From: Chloroflexota bacterium
GTDB taxonomy: Bacteria > Chloroflexota > Anaerolineae > UBA7937 > B3-Chlor
DNA length: 62,463 nt
Direction: 5' to 3'
Assembly (NCBI GenBank): GCA_030603665.1
Contig: JAUVXJ010000018.1
Span: 1 to 62,463, forward strand
Part shown: positions 1-7,428 of the stretch, one piece after another
Layout of the letters: the number at the start of each line of letters is the position of its first letter
How positions within the stretch are numbered: the first letter of the stretch is position 1
The notes under the pieces: model-generated
Database searches by the model: none
Told to the model about the DNA's origin: nothing
Seen by the model: only the letters and a program-made list of their open reading frames with translations
Program-made: the position numbers and the translations under genes

Positions 1-64
1 GGCCGTGGACCTGATTGTCACGGAAGCCGCGGAGCGCACCAGCAGCAGCTACGACCGGTACTAG
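1..64 (+). CDS. Cold-shock protein, C-terminal fragment (cut by window edge)
   Basis: Reading from base 2 gives a 20-residue tail ending in SYDRY and a TAG at 62-64. It resembles the end of the complete cold-shock protein at 537-794 (shared VTEAA and terminal DRY), so this is the 3' end of a tandem paralogue. The product would be a small single-stranded nucleic-acid-binding RNA chaperone. The start and the RNA-binding motifs lie outside the window. Confidence 0.8.
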   Translation, partial: AVDLIVTEAAERTSSSYDRY

Positions 65-102
65 ACCGAGTCTAGGGCGCTAGCAAGCGCTTGACAACGA
101 AG

Positions 103-138
103 GAGCCTCAGGGCCATCGCCCCGAGGCTCTTTTCTTT
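103..138 (+). terminator. Rho-independent terminator of the first cold-shock gene
   Basis: GAGCCTCaGGGC, a CATC loop and GCCCcGAGGCTC are followed by TTTTCTTT. The same hairpin type follows the second cold-shock gene, so the duplicated unit includes its terminator. Confidence 0.85.
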
Positions 139-167
139 GCCACAAGGACCGATCTTGTGCCCGCTTG

Positions 168-260
168 ACGGACGCATCCTTCGACTCCGCTCAGGACACA
201 GCTCAGGATCAATCCTCAGCCTCGACCCTCCCGAAGGTTCTCAACCTTCGGGAGGCTGTA
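168..260. repeat. Dispersed intergenic repeat plus perfect 13-bp hairpin
   Basis: It contains the dispersed word 'catccttcgactccgctcag' and its relatives, seen again near 0.9, 5.8, 23.3, 26.5, 29.6 and 30.7 kb. A perfect 13-bp hairpin follows (227-239 with 243-255, loop CTC). The gap from 65 to 333 otherwise shows only the terminator. Confidence 0.7.
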
Positions 261-333
261 GGCAACGGCGGCGTGGTCCATCGCGCCGCAACGCTCGGTG
301 CTGCACTTCCGAGCTGCCACATTCTGTTTTGAC

Positions 334-362
334 TTGACAAACACGTCAATCTCTGGTACACT
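334..362 (+). promoter_or_regulatory. Sigma-70-type promoter of the second cold-shock gene
   Basis: TTGACA (334-339), 17 bp, TACACT (357-362). The predicted start near 369 leaves a leader of about 168 nt before the ATG at 537. A long untranslated leader is a known feature of cspA-type genes, where it works as a temperature-responsive RNA; whether this one does is inference. Confidence 0.75.
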
Positions 363-536
363 TAGGACAAGAAGGTACACACTGACCTTGCTTTCGCAGA
401 TGGAAGTAGCTCATCCGTAGCTGTTTTCTCATTCTCGACTGCGCGGCGATGTGTAAGTGGGGAATCCAGAAGGAAGCCAAGGCTTCCTGAGGCACAGCCG
501 CACCTTCAAGTCCAGGAAAGGAGAACAGCTTTTACT

Positions 537-794
537 ATGGAAGAGTCAAGAGGCGAAGGCACCGTCAAGTGGTTCAACGGCGGCAAGGGCTTCGGCTTCA
601 TCACCCGTGATGAGGGCAAAGACTTGTTCGTCCACTTCTCAGGCATTCGCGCTGGTGGACCCCGCTCGCTGAACGAAGGCGACAAGGTCGAGTTCGCGAT
701 CGAGCAGGACCAGCGTGGGCCGAGAGCCACCGACGTGGTGGTGACCGAGGCCGCTCCACCCCAGAGCTACGGCGGCGGCAGCGACCGCTACTAA
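537..794 (+). CDS. Cold-shock domain protein
   Basis: The 85-residue protein is one cold-shock domain (OB fold) that binds single-stranded RNA/DNA and melts RNA structure at low temperature or during growth transitions. Its RNP1-like KGFGFI lies at residues 17-22 and RNP2-like LFVHF at 30-34. A short Gly/Ser/Tyr tail ends in DRY, shared with the partial paralogue at the window start. The ATG at 537 is preceded by AGGAAAGGAG (514-523). It is transcribed from its own promoter through a long leader and ends in a strong terminator, so it is monocistronic. CspA-family assignment is secure; which paralogue it is cannot be told. Confidence 0.95.
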   Translation: MEESRGEGTVKWFNGGKGFGFITRDEGKDLFVHFSGIRAGGPRSLNEGDKVEFAIEQDQRGPRATDVVVTEAAPPQSYGGGSDRY

Positions 795-828
795 GCCGAG
801 CGAAGGCGTGAGCTAACGCGATCACAAG

Positions 829-864
829 AGAGCCTTGGGGCATGACCCCGAGGCTCTTTTCTTT
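829..864 (+). terminator. Rho-independent terminator of the second cold-shock gene
   Basis: AGAGCCTtGGGG, a short loop and CCCCgAGGCTCT are followed by TTTTCTTT. It closely resembles the terminator at 103-138. Confidence 0.85.
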
Positions 865-867
865 GCC

Positions 868-1095
868 GCAAGGATTCATCCTTCGACACACACTTCGGGC
901 ATCTCCTTCGATACACGCTCCGGGCATCCTTCGACTCCGCTCAGGACGCGGCTCAGGATGAGCCCATTGGGGATGCACCCTGCGCGTGTAGGAGGATGCA
1001 TCCTGAGTAGCCCTGAGTAGGGCGCAGCCCGTATCGAAGGACGCATCCAGATCTCCTCCCCCTCGACGGGGGAGGAAAGAGGAGGGGGTGAACCC
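868..1095. repeat. Dispersed intergenic repeat block
   Basis: Units with 'ccttcgatacacgctccggg', 'gcatccttcgactccgctca' and 'gtagggc..agcccgtatcga' are followed by an imperfect C/T-rich inverted repeat ending in ggggtgaacccc. The same composite occurs at 5.8-5.96 kb. No supported gene lies in 795-1248. Confidence 0.7.
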
Positions 1096-1107
1096 CACTG
1101 GGATTCC

Positions 1108-1136
1108 TTGCTCTCGCGCTAGCGACGTGATATGAT
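1108..1136 (+). promoter_or_regulatory. Possible promoter upstream of the 82-residue gene
   Basis: TTGCTC (1108-1113), 17 bp, TATGAT (1131-1136). The -10 is good and the -35 weak. Confidence 0.4.
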
Positions 1137-1248
1137 GCTGTCAGACTTGCCAGGTCGCCAGCGGCAGCCGGTTCGCGGTTACCCCTTCTCTGTCTGACCA
1201 GGCACTTGGTGCCCGATCCCAACCTGTGCAATGCACACCTGACGAAAC

Positions 1249-1497
1249 ATGAAGACTCTATCCCAGGACACGCACCCCGATGTAGAGCGAATGCAGATCG
1301 AGTTGCTGCGCCAGATGCCTTCGTGGCGCAAACTGGAGCTCGCCAACCAGATGACCCAGGCGTGCCGCACTCTAGCTCTAGCCGGCCTCCGGCACCGTCA
1401 CCCTGAGGCTAGCCCCGGTGAGCTGCACCGACTTCTGGCGACCCAGCTGCTGGGCAACGAACTGGCCGCCCGTGTCTACGGCCCCCCGCCAGAATAG
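1249..1497 (+). CDS. Small helical protein paired with a nucleotidyltransferase
   Basis: This 82-residue soluble protein has no family I can name. It is predicted to be helical (ELLRQMPSWRKLELANQM and a later HRLLATQLLG stretch). It ends 10 bases before the GTG of the nucleotidyltransferase gene at 1508, so the two are almost certainly cotranscribed. Small helical protein plus nucleotidyltransferase pairs are common in AbiE- and MNT-type toxin-antitoxin or abortive-infection loci. An antitoxin or partner role is an inference from position only. Confidence 0.65.
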   Translation: MKTLSQDTHPDVERMQIELLRQMPSWRKLELANQMTQACRTLALAGLRHRHPEASPGELHRLLATQLLGNELAARVYGPPPE

Positions 1498-1507
1498 GAG
1501 CTTTTTG

Positions 1508-2086
1508 GTGTCCCAGGATCCCCTCGCAGTGACCTTGATGGTGATCGACGCCCTGGACTCCCTTGAGGTACCGTATCTAATCAGCGGCTCTTTGGCCAGC
1601 GCCCTGCATGGCGTCAGCAGGTCCACCATGGACGCCGACATAGTCGCCGAACTGCGGGCGGAGCACGCCGAATCCTTCGTCCAGAAGTTGGGCGAAGGGT
1701 TCTACGCTGATCTCGACGCGGTACGTGAGGCGATTCGACGCAGGGGCAGCTTCAACGCCATCCATCTGGGCTCCGCCTTCAAGGTAGACGTCTTCGTCTG
1801 TGGGGATCGCCTCTTTGATCGGGCTCAACTGGAGCGTCGCGTCCTCCACCAGGTCTCCCCGACGGCGGGTCGCGCCGCCTACTTCGCTACGGCGGAGGAC
1901 CTCGTCCTCTCCAAACTAGAATGGTTCCGCCTTGGCGGAGAGTCATCGGACCGGCAGTGGGGCGACGTGCTGGGTGTGTTGAGGGTGCAAGCTAGCGCAC
2001 TGGACCGCACATATCTGCGCCACTGGGCCAAAGAACTGGACCTGACCGACCTACTGGAGCGAGCACTAAGAGAGTCCCAATCATAA
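1508..2086 (+). CDS. Nucleotidyltransferase-fold protein (AbiEii/DUF6036-like)
   Basis: The start chosen is the GTG at 1508, because AGGAG at 1496-1500 lies 7 bases upstream; an in-frame ATG at 1418 lies inside the preceding gene and has no ribosome site. The 192-residue product has GSLASALHG near residue 22 followed by MDADIV, the GS...DxD pattern of polymerase-beta-like nucleotidyltransferases. The C-terminal half (AEDLVLSKLEWFRLGGE, then WGDVLGVLR) fits the AbiEii/DUF6036 style. It probably transfers nucleotides to RNA or protein as part of a toxin-antitoxin-like pair; the substrate is unknown. A diverged copy of its last third lies at 5534-5788. Confidence 0.75.
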   Translation: MSQDPLAVTLMVIDALDSLEVPYLISGSLASALHGVSRSTMDADIVAELRAEHAESFVQKLGEGFYADLDAVREAIRRRGSFNAIHLGSAFKVDVFVCGDRLFDRAQLERRVLHQVSPTAGRAAYFATAEDLVLSKLEWFRLGGESSDRQWGDVLGVLRVQASALDRTYLRHWAKELDLTDLLERALRESQS

Positions 2087-2146
2087 GCCAGGAGCTACGC
2101 TGACACCCGTCCATTCTCTCTGTCCCAAATCGGATCGCACCTCCCA

Positions 2147-2175
2147 TTGACAGTACGTGTCGGTGGTGCTCTAAT
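2147..2175 (+). promoter_or_regulatory. Promoter of the recQ-dprA module
   Basis: TTGACA (2147-2152), 17 bp, TCTAAT (2170-2175), five of six -10 bases. The leader to the ATG at 2276 is about 95 nt. The module therefore carries its own promoter. Confidence 0.65.
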
Positions 2176-2275
2176 GGCCAATTGCAACCGGCCTCCTGCC
2201 AGCACGCCATCTCTTCCATGCACAATCCCGCGCAGCGCACTGATGCGACTCTCGGTAGCCAACTGACATGGACTG

Positions 2276-4378
2276 ATGCGAATCCACGACGAGGTCTACT
2301 CATTGAGACAAAGGACGCTCACCCTCCTGCGGCAGATGCTTGGCCCTGATGCTGACTTCCGAGCCGGACAGTGGGAAGCCATCGAGAAAGTAGTCATCGA
2401 GCGCCAGCGTGTGCTCGTTATCCAACGTACGGGCTGGGGCAAGAGTCTAGTCTATTTCTTGGCTACCAAGCTACTGCGCGAACAGGGTGCTGGTCCTGCC
2501 CTGCTGATAAGTCCATTGCTCGCCCTGATGCGCAACCAGATTGAAATGGCAAATCGTATCGGTGTGCGGGCAGCGACAATCAACAGCTCCAATCGTGAAG
2601 TGTGGGATACCGTTGAGGAATCACTTGCTTCGGGTTCCTGTGATTTGCTGCTCGTTTCCCCTGAGAGACTCAACAACCCGCGCTTCCAGTCTCTGCTATC
2701 CAAGATCGCTGGGGGCGTCGGACTCTTCGTGGTGGACGAGGCGCACTGTATCTCAGATTGGGGTCATGATTTTCGCCCAGACTATCGCAGGATCGTGCGC
2801 ATCCTACGCAACCTACCAAGAGGCGTGCCGGTCCTCGGCACAACGGCAACAGCCAATGATCGCGTAATTGCCGACGTGCAAGCTCAGCTGGGCCCTGGGC
2901 TCACGGTACTACGCGGCCCTTTGGCGCGCGCCTCGCTTCGATTGCAGAATATCCAACTCTCCGATCAGAGTGAACGCCTCGCGTGGCTGGTCGAGAACTT
3001 GTCAAGGCTACCGGGGACTGGCATCATCTACTGCCTGACCAGAGCAGACACGGAGAGAGTAGCCAGGTGGTTGCGGCTCAATGATTTTCGAGTCGAAGCT
3101 TACCATGCCGGGAACGATGCGAGTATGGATCGCGAGGAACTTGAGGAGGCTTTGATCAATAACGAAATCAAAGCGCTGGTAGCCACTGTAGCCCTCGGCA
3201 TGGGCTTCGACAAGCCTGATCTCGGTTTTGTGATTCATTTCCAGCGTCCTGGCTCTGTTGTCGCATACTACCAGCAGGTAGGACGTGCAGGACGTGCTGT
3301 GAGTGAAGCCTACGGTGTTCTCATGAGTGGCCGGGAGGATGACGAGATCCAAGACTACTTCATCGGCAGCGCTTTCCCGCCTGCACGGACAATGTCCGAG
3401 ATTCTCGGTGTCATAGAGGAGTCTGACCAATTGTCGTTCTATGAGATTCTGAGCCGAGTGAACGTCTCGAATGCTATGACAGCGAAAGCCCTGAAGTTGT
3501 TGGAGATTGATGGAGCCGTGGCAGCCGACACCGAATCGAGGACCAAGCGATACTTTCGCACGTTGAACCCTTGGGAGCCTAATGCTGAGCGCATTGAACA
3601 GGTAACCAGGCTGCGACGCGAGGAACTGGCACAGATGCAGACCTACGTTGGCCACACTGGGTGCTTGATGGAATTCCTGGCACGTGCGCTCGATGATCCA
3701 TCGGCCAAGCCGTGTGGCAAGTGCGCGAACTGTAGCGGAACTCATCTGTCGGCAAGGGTCTCGCCTATGCTGCTTCTTGAGGCGATTGAGTTTCTGAGGC
3801 GAGACAGTGTCGTCATAGAGCCACGCAAACGTTGGCCTAGGGGGCTTTTCCCCAATCAAACGCTGACGATTCCCGCGGAGGAGCGAAACGCGCCTGGGCG
3901 AGCGTTATGCTACTATGGGGACGCAGGATGGGGCGAGCTCGTCCGCCACGGCAAATATGTTGACAGACATTTCTCCAACGATCTCGTGCGCGCTTCTGCA
4001 GATCTCATCCTGAGCCGCTGGCAGCCAGATCCGCCGCCTGCCTGGGTAACGGCAATTCCATCTCGTCGCCATCCTCAATTGGTACCCGGTTTTGCCGAGC
4101 GACTAGCCAATGCCCTGGGACTGCGTTTTGTTCCTGCCCTTGCACGTGCCGAGGATGCGCCTCCACAGAAGACGATGGCGAACAGCATTATGCAGGTACG
4201 GAATGTCCACGGCACTCTGACCATGTCTGTCGACGCCCTACCGGGACCCGCACTGCTGGTTGACGATATTGTTGACTCTGGCTGGACCGTCACGCTGGCT
4301 GGCTGGCTTCTCAGAACGCACGGCAGCGGTATGGTATACCCGTTTGCTCTCGCACGAGCCACTGCTCGGAAGGCATGA
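2276..4378 (+). CDS. RecQ-family DNA helicase fused to a C-terminal phosphoribosyltransferase-like domain
   Basis: The 700-residue protein has the RecQ superfamily-2 helicase core: Walker A RTGWGKS (51-57), DEAHC (154-158), and motif VI QQVGRAGRA (about 333-342). The RecQ zinc-binding cysteines follow (C near 463, CGKCANC about 480-486). Instead of a normal HRDC end, the last 150 residues carry LLVDDIVDSG (about 658-668), the PRPP-binding loop of type I phosphoribosyltransferases. It presumably unwinds DNA 3' to 5'; whether the phosphoribosyltransferase part is catalytic is unknown. The start is weakly supported, with no clear ribosome site. It overlaps the dprA-like gene by 4 bases (ATGA), so translation is coupled. 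The pair lies between an intact gene and its truncated copy, suggesting transfer as a unit. Confidence 0.85.
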   Translation: MRIHDEVYSLRQRTLTLLRQMLGPDADFRAGQWEAIEKVVIERQRVLVIQRTGWGKSLVYFLATKLLREQGAGPALLISPLLALMRNQIEMANRIGVRAATINSSNREVWDTVEESLASGSCDLLLVSPERLNNPRFQSLLSKIAGGVGLFVVDEAHCISDWGHDFRPDYRRIVRILRNLPRGVPVLGTTATANDRVIADVQAQLGPGLTVLRGPLARASLRLQNIQLSDQSERLAWLVENLSRLPGTGIIYCLTRADTERVARWLRLNDFRVEAYHAGNDASMDREELEEALINNEIKALVATVALGMGFDKPDLGFVIHFQRPGSVVAYYQQVGRAGRAVSEAYGVLMSGREDDEIQDYFIGSAFPPARTMSEILGVIEESDQLSFYEILSRVNVSNAMTAKALKLLEIDGAVAADTESRTKRYFRTLNPWEPNAERIEQVTRLRREELAQMQTYVGHTGCLMEFLARALDDPSAKPCGKCANCSGTHLSARVSPMLLLEAIEFLRRDSVVIEPRKRWPRGLFPNQTLTIPAEERNAPGRALCYYGDAGWGELVRHGKYVDRHFSNDLVRASADLILSRWQPDPPPAWVTAIPSRRHPQLVPGFAERLANALGLRFVPALARAEDAPPQKTMANSIMQVRNVHGTLTMSVDALPGPALLVDDIVDSGWTVTLAGWLLRTHGSGMVYPFALARATARKA

Positions 4379-5364
4379 ACATGGATTTGACCGCTGACTC
4401 TCAAGTCACGCTACTCCTCTGCTCGCATCTGGGTTTGTCCGATGAAACAGGCCCCAAGCCCTTCACTCTGGGCGAGTGGAATTCCTTGACGCGGAAGCTG
4501 CTAGAGTCATCTTTGGGGGCTCCTAGCGGTTTGCTAGGGTCGTCAGCGGACGATTTGACGGCCAAGCTGGCTCTGTCAGACAACGAGGCAGGTCGATTAG
4601 TCCAACTTCTGAATCGCGGCGGCGCGCTCGCCGTTGAGTTGGGGCGGCTGGAGTCCCTGGGAATATGGATAGTGACGCGGGCCGATGAACAGTACCCACA
4701 GCGTCTGAAGCAGCGCCTGAAACGAGCTGCTCCTGCTCTCCTGTTTGGCGCAGGAGAGCGAGCGCTGCTAGGCCAGCCGGGACTGGCTGTTGTGGGGTCT
4801 CGTAATGTGGACGACCACGGAAAGACCTATGCAGACTTGGTCGGCAACGCTTGTGGTCGCGAGGGACTCGTCTTGTACTCCGGCGGGGCGCGTGGTGTAG
4901 ATGCGGTCTCGACGCAAGCCGCGTTGGACGCACGTGGCACGGCGGTCGGAGTTTTGGCGCACAGCCTGGAAAAGGCGATTCGCGCTCCAGATGCGAGATC
5001 CAAGCTTGAAAGTGGGGATTTGGTTTTCGTTACACCTTACTCGCCCAATGCTGGGTTCAGTGTAGGGGCAGCCATGGGACGCAACAAGTTGATTTACGCC
5101 TTGGCTGATTACGCACTAGTTATCGCTAGTGACGCGGGCAGAGGAGGCACATGGGCAGGGGCGATCGAGGCGATCAATGCCAAATGGTTGCCGCTCTTTG
5201 TTCTTGACGGCCCCAATGTGCCGGAAGGCAATTGTCAACTACTGCAGAAAGGGGCAATCTCTTTCCCCGATTCCTTGTTTGCGCCCTCCTTGGACCTGCG
5301 AGAATGGCTGCAAGCCCAGGTGCCCGCCCTCGCACCATCACCTGAGCAAGCCAGGCTCTTCTAG
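4375..5364 (+). CDS. DprA-like (SMF/Rossmann-fold) protein coupled to RecQ-PRTase
   Basis: The 329-residue protein has a DprA-type Rossmann domain: VVGSRNVDDHGK near 139 and SGGARGVDAVS near 168, followed by GRNKLIYALAD and GGTWAGAIEA. Classical DprA loads RecA on incoming single-stranded DNA during transformation. Here the partner is a helicase-phosphoribosyltransferase rather than competence genes, and an N-terminal helical stretch of about 90 residues precedes the domain. The start overlaps the recQ stop (ATGA). Phosphoribosyltransferase folds also occur in ComF, so helicase, PRTase and DprA may jointly process single-stranded or foreign DNA. Function is inferred from context. Confidence 0.85.
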   Translation: MNMDLTADSQVTLLLCSHLGLSDETGPKPFTLGEWNSLTRKLLESSLGAPSGLLGSSADDLTAKLALSDNEAGRLVQLLNRGGALAVELGRLESLGIWIVTRADEQYPQRLKQRLKRAAPALLFGAGERALLGQPGLAVVGSRNVDDHGKTYADLVGNACGREGLVLYSGGARGVDAVSTQAALDARGTAVGVLAHSLEKAIRAPDARSKLESGDLVFVTPYSPNAGFSVGAAMGRNKLIYALADYALVIASDAGRGGTWAGAIEAINAKWLPLFVLDGPNVPEGNCQLLQKGAISFPDSLFAPSLDLREWLQAQVPALAPSPEQARLF

Positions 5365-5533
5365 GCGGGTATCCATTTGACGCACGAAGACAGCAATCAC
5401 CCACATGCCCACCTGCGGCGGGATGATCACCGCCCCCCGTATTGCGAACATCGGCGGGTCCGTCTCCCGCCAGCGTGGGATCTACCCCGTCCTCTTCGGT
5501 CTGCGCTGGAGGACAGTATAACCGTCGTTTAGG

Positions 5534-5788
5534 GTCTCCCCGACGTCTCGTCGTGCCGCCTACTTCGCTACAGCGGAGGATCTCGTTCTATCCAAACTGG
5601 AATGGTTCCGCCTTGGAGGAGAGTCATCGGACCGGCAGTGGGGGGACGTGCTGGGCGTGTTGAGGGTGCAAGGTACCGCGCTGGACCGCGCGTATCTGCG
5701 CCAATGGGCCAAAGAACTCGGCCTGACCGACCTGCTGGAGCGGACGCTGCAAGAGTCCGAACCACAGCGCCGGCCTGAAAGTAGTTGA
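5534..5788 (+). pseudogene. Truncated diverged copy of the 3' third of the nucleotidyltransferase gene
   Basis: From VSPTSRRAAYF onward this reads as the C-terminal third of the 1508-2086 product, with a differing tail ending at TGA 5786-5788. An in-frame TAA lies just upstream at 5519-5521 and there is no start codon. By eye roughly nine of ten bases match the intact gene. Homology begins abruptly at about 5533; 5404-5532 holds nothing I recognise. Confidence 0.85.
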
Positions 5789-5795
5789 GTATGTC

Positions 5796-5962
5796 ACGCC
5801 GAGGGGCTCAAGCCTCGATACAACCTCCGAGCATCTCCTTCGACTCGGCTCAGGACACAGCTCAGGATGCATCCTGAGTAGCCCTGAGTAGGGCGAAGCC
5901 CGTATCGAAGGACGCATCCAGATCTCCTCCCCCTCGATGGGGAGGAAAGAGGAGGGGTGAAC
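5796..5962. repeat. Dispersed intergenic repeat block
   Basis: It shares the composite layout of 868-1095: 'gctcaggatgcatcctgagt', 'gggcgaagcccgtatcgaag', then the C/T-rich and G/A-rich inverted stretch ending in ggggtgaacccc. Confidence 0.7.
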
Positions 5963-5984
5963 CCCTCACACTCTGCACCCGTTG

Positions 5985-6013
5985 TTGACAGCGCTTCCCA
6001 TTCATGCTATAAT
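5985..6013 (+). promoter_or_regulatory. Consensus sigma-70 promoter with long leader
   Basis: TTGACA (5985-5990), 17 bp, TATAAT (6008-6013), a perfect match. It is followed by about 198 nt of untranslated leader before the ATG at 6218. I see no named riboswitch in the leader. Confidence 0.8.
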
Positions 6014-6217
6014 CCCCCTTCGCGGCGCAGGGCGACCGCCACGACTTCGCCTCCTCTTCGCACACCCTCGCCTTGCACCCACGAGCAGCCTTCTTCTCCA
6101 ATGAAAGGGTTGTCAGTGGCAGATCGACGAGGGAAGCACAGTCTTCACTCTCCGTGCCTGAGCACACGTCTTCCCCTATCACGTAGTCCTTGAGTTCCAG
6201 CCTTCTAAGGAGGAGCA

Positions 6218-6685
6218 ATGAAGCCCGCCACGTCGGAACTGGCAGAGGGCATCGCCCGGATATGGATGCCGGCCCTTTTCGAGGCCCTCGACCAGTACAC
6301 CACCGAGGAGCAGCGTATCAAGATCCTGGAACATTGCGGCCGCGCCTGCGGCAAGCCCGACATGGACGATGTGCGCAGGATCCGCGAGGAAGCTAAGGAC
6401 CGGGAGCACCTGCTCCAGCTGATCAACGAGCGCATCAAATGGTGCGGCGAGTGGGTGTGGGAGGATGGCAAGATCCACACCGTATGCACCGAGTGCGGAT
6501 GCCCCCTGGTGGTTGCGGGCTACGTGGACAACAGCCCCACCCTCTGTCTCTGCTCCCGGGGCTGGGTGAAGGCGGTCTTCACCGAGGCCCTGGGGGAGGA
6601 AGTGGACGTGGAGCTGCTCCAGGCCATCGGCAGAGGGGACGAGTGTTGTGAGTTCCTGGTCCATCCCAGACCTCGGAGGTCTTGA
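6218..6685 (+). CDS. Cys-rich protein with V4R-like C-terminus (DUF6144-like)
   Basis: A 155-residue soluble protein. The N-terminal half is helical with CGRACGK near residues 45-51. The C-terminal half has CTECGC, CLCSRGW and GDECCEF, resembling the small-molecule-binding V4R (4-vinyl reductase-like) fold; DUF6144-like is my best guess. Function unknown, possibly a redox or ligand sensor. AAGGAGG sits just before the ATG and a consensus promoter lies at 5985-6013. The last residues and the stop are encoded inside a perfect inverted repeat (6668-6700). A diverged copy of its last 50 codons lies at 8005-8151. Confidence 0.6.
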   Translation: MKPATSELAEGIARIWMPALFEALDQYTTEEQRIKILEHCGRACGKPDMDDVRRIREEAKDREHLLQLINERIKWCGEWVWEDGKIHTVCTECGCPLVVAGYVDNSPTLCLCSRGWVKAVFTEALGEEVDVELLQAIGRGDECCEFLVHPRPRRS

Positions 6686-6700
6686 AGACCTCCGAGGTCT
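6668..6700. repeat. Perfect 16-bp inverted repeat overlapping a stop codon
   Basis: AGACCTCGGAGGTCTT (6668-6683), one base, then its exact complement (6685-6700). Each arm is itself partly palindromic. It covers the last codons and the TGA (6683-6685) of the preceding gene. No T-run follows, so it is a REP-like or attenuating hairpin rather than a standard terminator. Confidence 0.8.
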
Positions 6701-6713
6701 CAGCGGTTGCACC

Positions 6714-6742
6714 TTGACAAACTCCTCGCGAGCGTATACAAT
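6714..6742 (+). promoter_or_regulatory. Near-consensus promoter of the wHTH-nucleotidyltransferase gene
   Basis: TTGACA (6714-6719), 17 bp, TACAAT (6737-6742). Its -10 is embedded in the GTATAC operator array. Confidence 0.8.
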
Positions 6743-6771
6743 CTGTATGCAATCGTATACGAAACGTATAC
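6734..6771. promoter_or_regulatory. Four helically phased GTATAC operator half-sites
   Basis: GTATAC at 6734, GTATGC at 6745, GTATAC at 6755 and GTATAC at 6766, spaced 11, 10 and 11 bp, so all lie on one DNA face. GTATAC is its own complement. The array covers the -10 and the transcription start of the winged-helix gene at 6787, fitting cooperative autorepression. Confidence 0.7.
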
Positions 6772-6786
6772 ACTCAGGAGATTTGG

Positions 6787-7419
6787 GTGTTGCAGGAGCT
6801 CTTCTCCTCCCAAGCGAGGGTCGCCATTCTGAAGCTTCTCCTCCTCAATGGAGCCGACCGCTTCTACCTGCGCCAGATCGCCTCGCTGACCGAGCAACCG
6901 GTGCGGGCGGTCCAGCGCGAGCTACCCAAACTGGAGCGTATCGGCCTGCTTGAGCACACGGTCGATGGGAACCGCAAATACTATCAGGTGAACAGGGACT
7001 GTCCCATCTTCCCGGAGCTGAAGGCTATCTTCTTGAAGACCGTGGGCTTGGGCGACGCCTTGCGGGAGTACCTGAGCAAGGATGCGGGGAGCATCGAGGT
7101 GGCCTTCATCTACGGCTCCTACGCCAGCGGTGAGGAAAGCGTCACCAGCGACATCGATCTCTTCGTGGTGGGGACCATCGGTGCCATGGAACTCTCCACG
7201 GCCCTCGCCGCAGCAAAGTCGGAGCTGGCGCGGGAGATCAACCCGGTGATGATGACGCCGGCTGAGTTCGCCGACAAGGCAGCCTCAGGTAACCATTTTG
7301 TCCTCTCGCTATTGGACGAGCCAAAGACCTTTCTGGTGGGAAATGCCGAAGATCTCGAATCGCTTGCGGGCCGAAGGAAGACTGAGAAGGCAACACACCT
7401 CGGCCCGGTTGAAGGTTAG
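6787..7419 (+). CDS. Winged-helix regulator with nucleotidyltransferase (MNT-like) domain
   Basis: A 210-residue protein starting at GTG 6787, with AGGAG at 6776-6780. Residues 1-75 form an ArsR-like winged helix (SQARVAILKLLLLNG, then YLRQIASLTEQPVRAVQREL). Residues 105-150 carry the nucleotidyltransferase signature FIYGSYASGEESVTSDIDLF (GS...DxD). The family occurs widely as putative transcription regulators and as antitoxin-like parts of MNT systems. It probably binds the phased GTATAC sites in its own promoter. The gene downstream starts 10 bases after its stop and is likely cotranscribed. Confidence 0.8.
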   Translation: MLQELFSSQARVAILKLLLLNGADRFYLRQIASLTEQPVRAVQRELPKLERIGLLEHTVDGNRKYYQVNRDCPIFPELKAIFLKTVGLGDALREYLSKDAGSIEVAFIYGSYASGEESVTSDIDLFVVGTIGAMELSTALAAAKSELAREINPVMMTPAEFADKAASGNHFVLSLLDEPKTFLVGNAEDLESLAGRRKTEKATHLGPVEG

Positions 7420-7428
7420 GCCAGTCCA

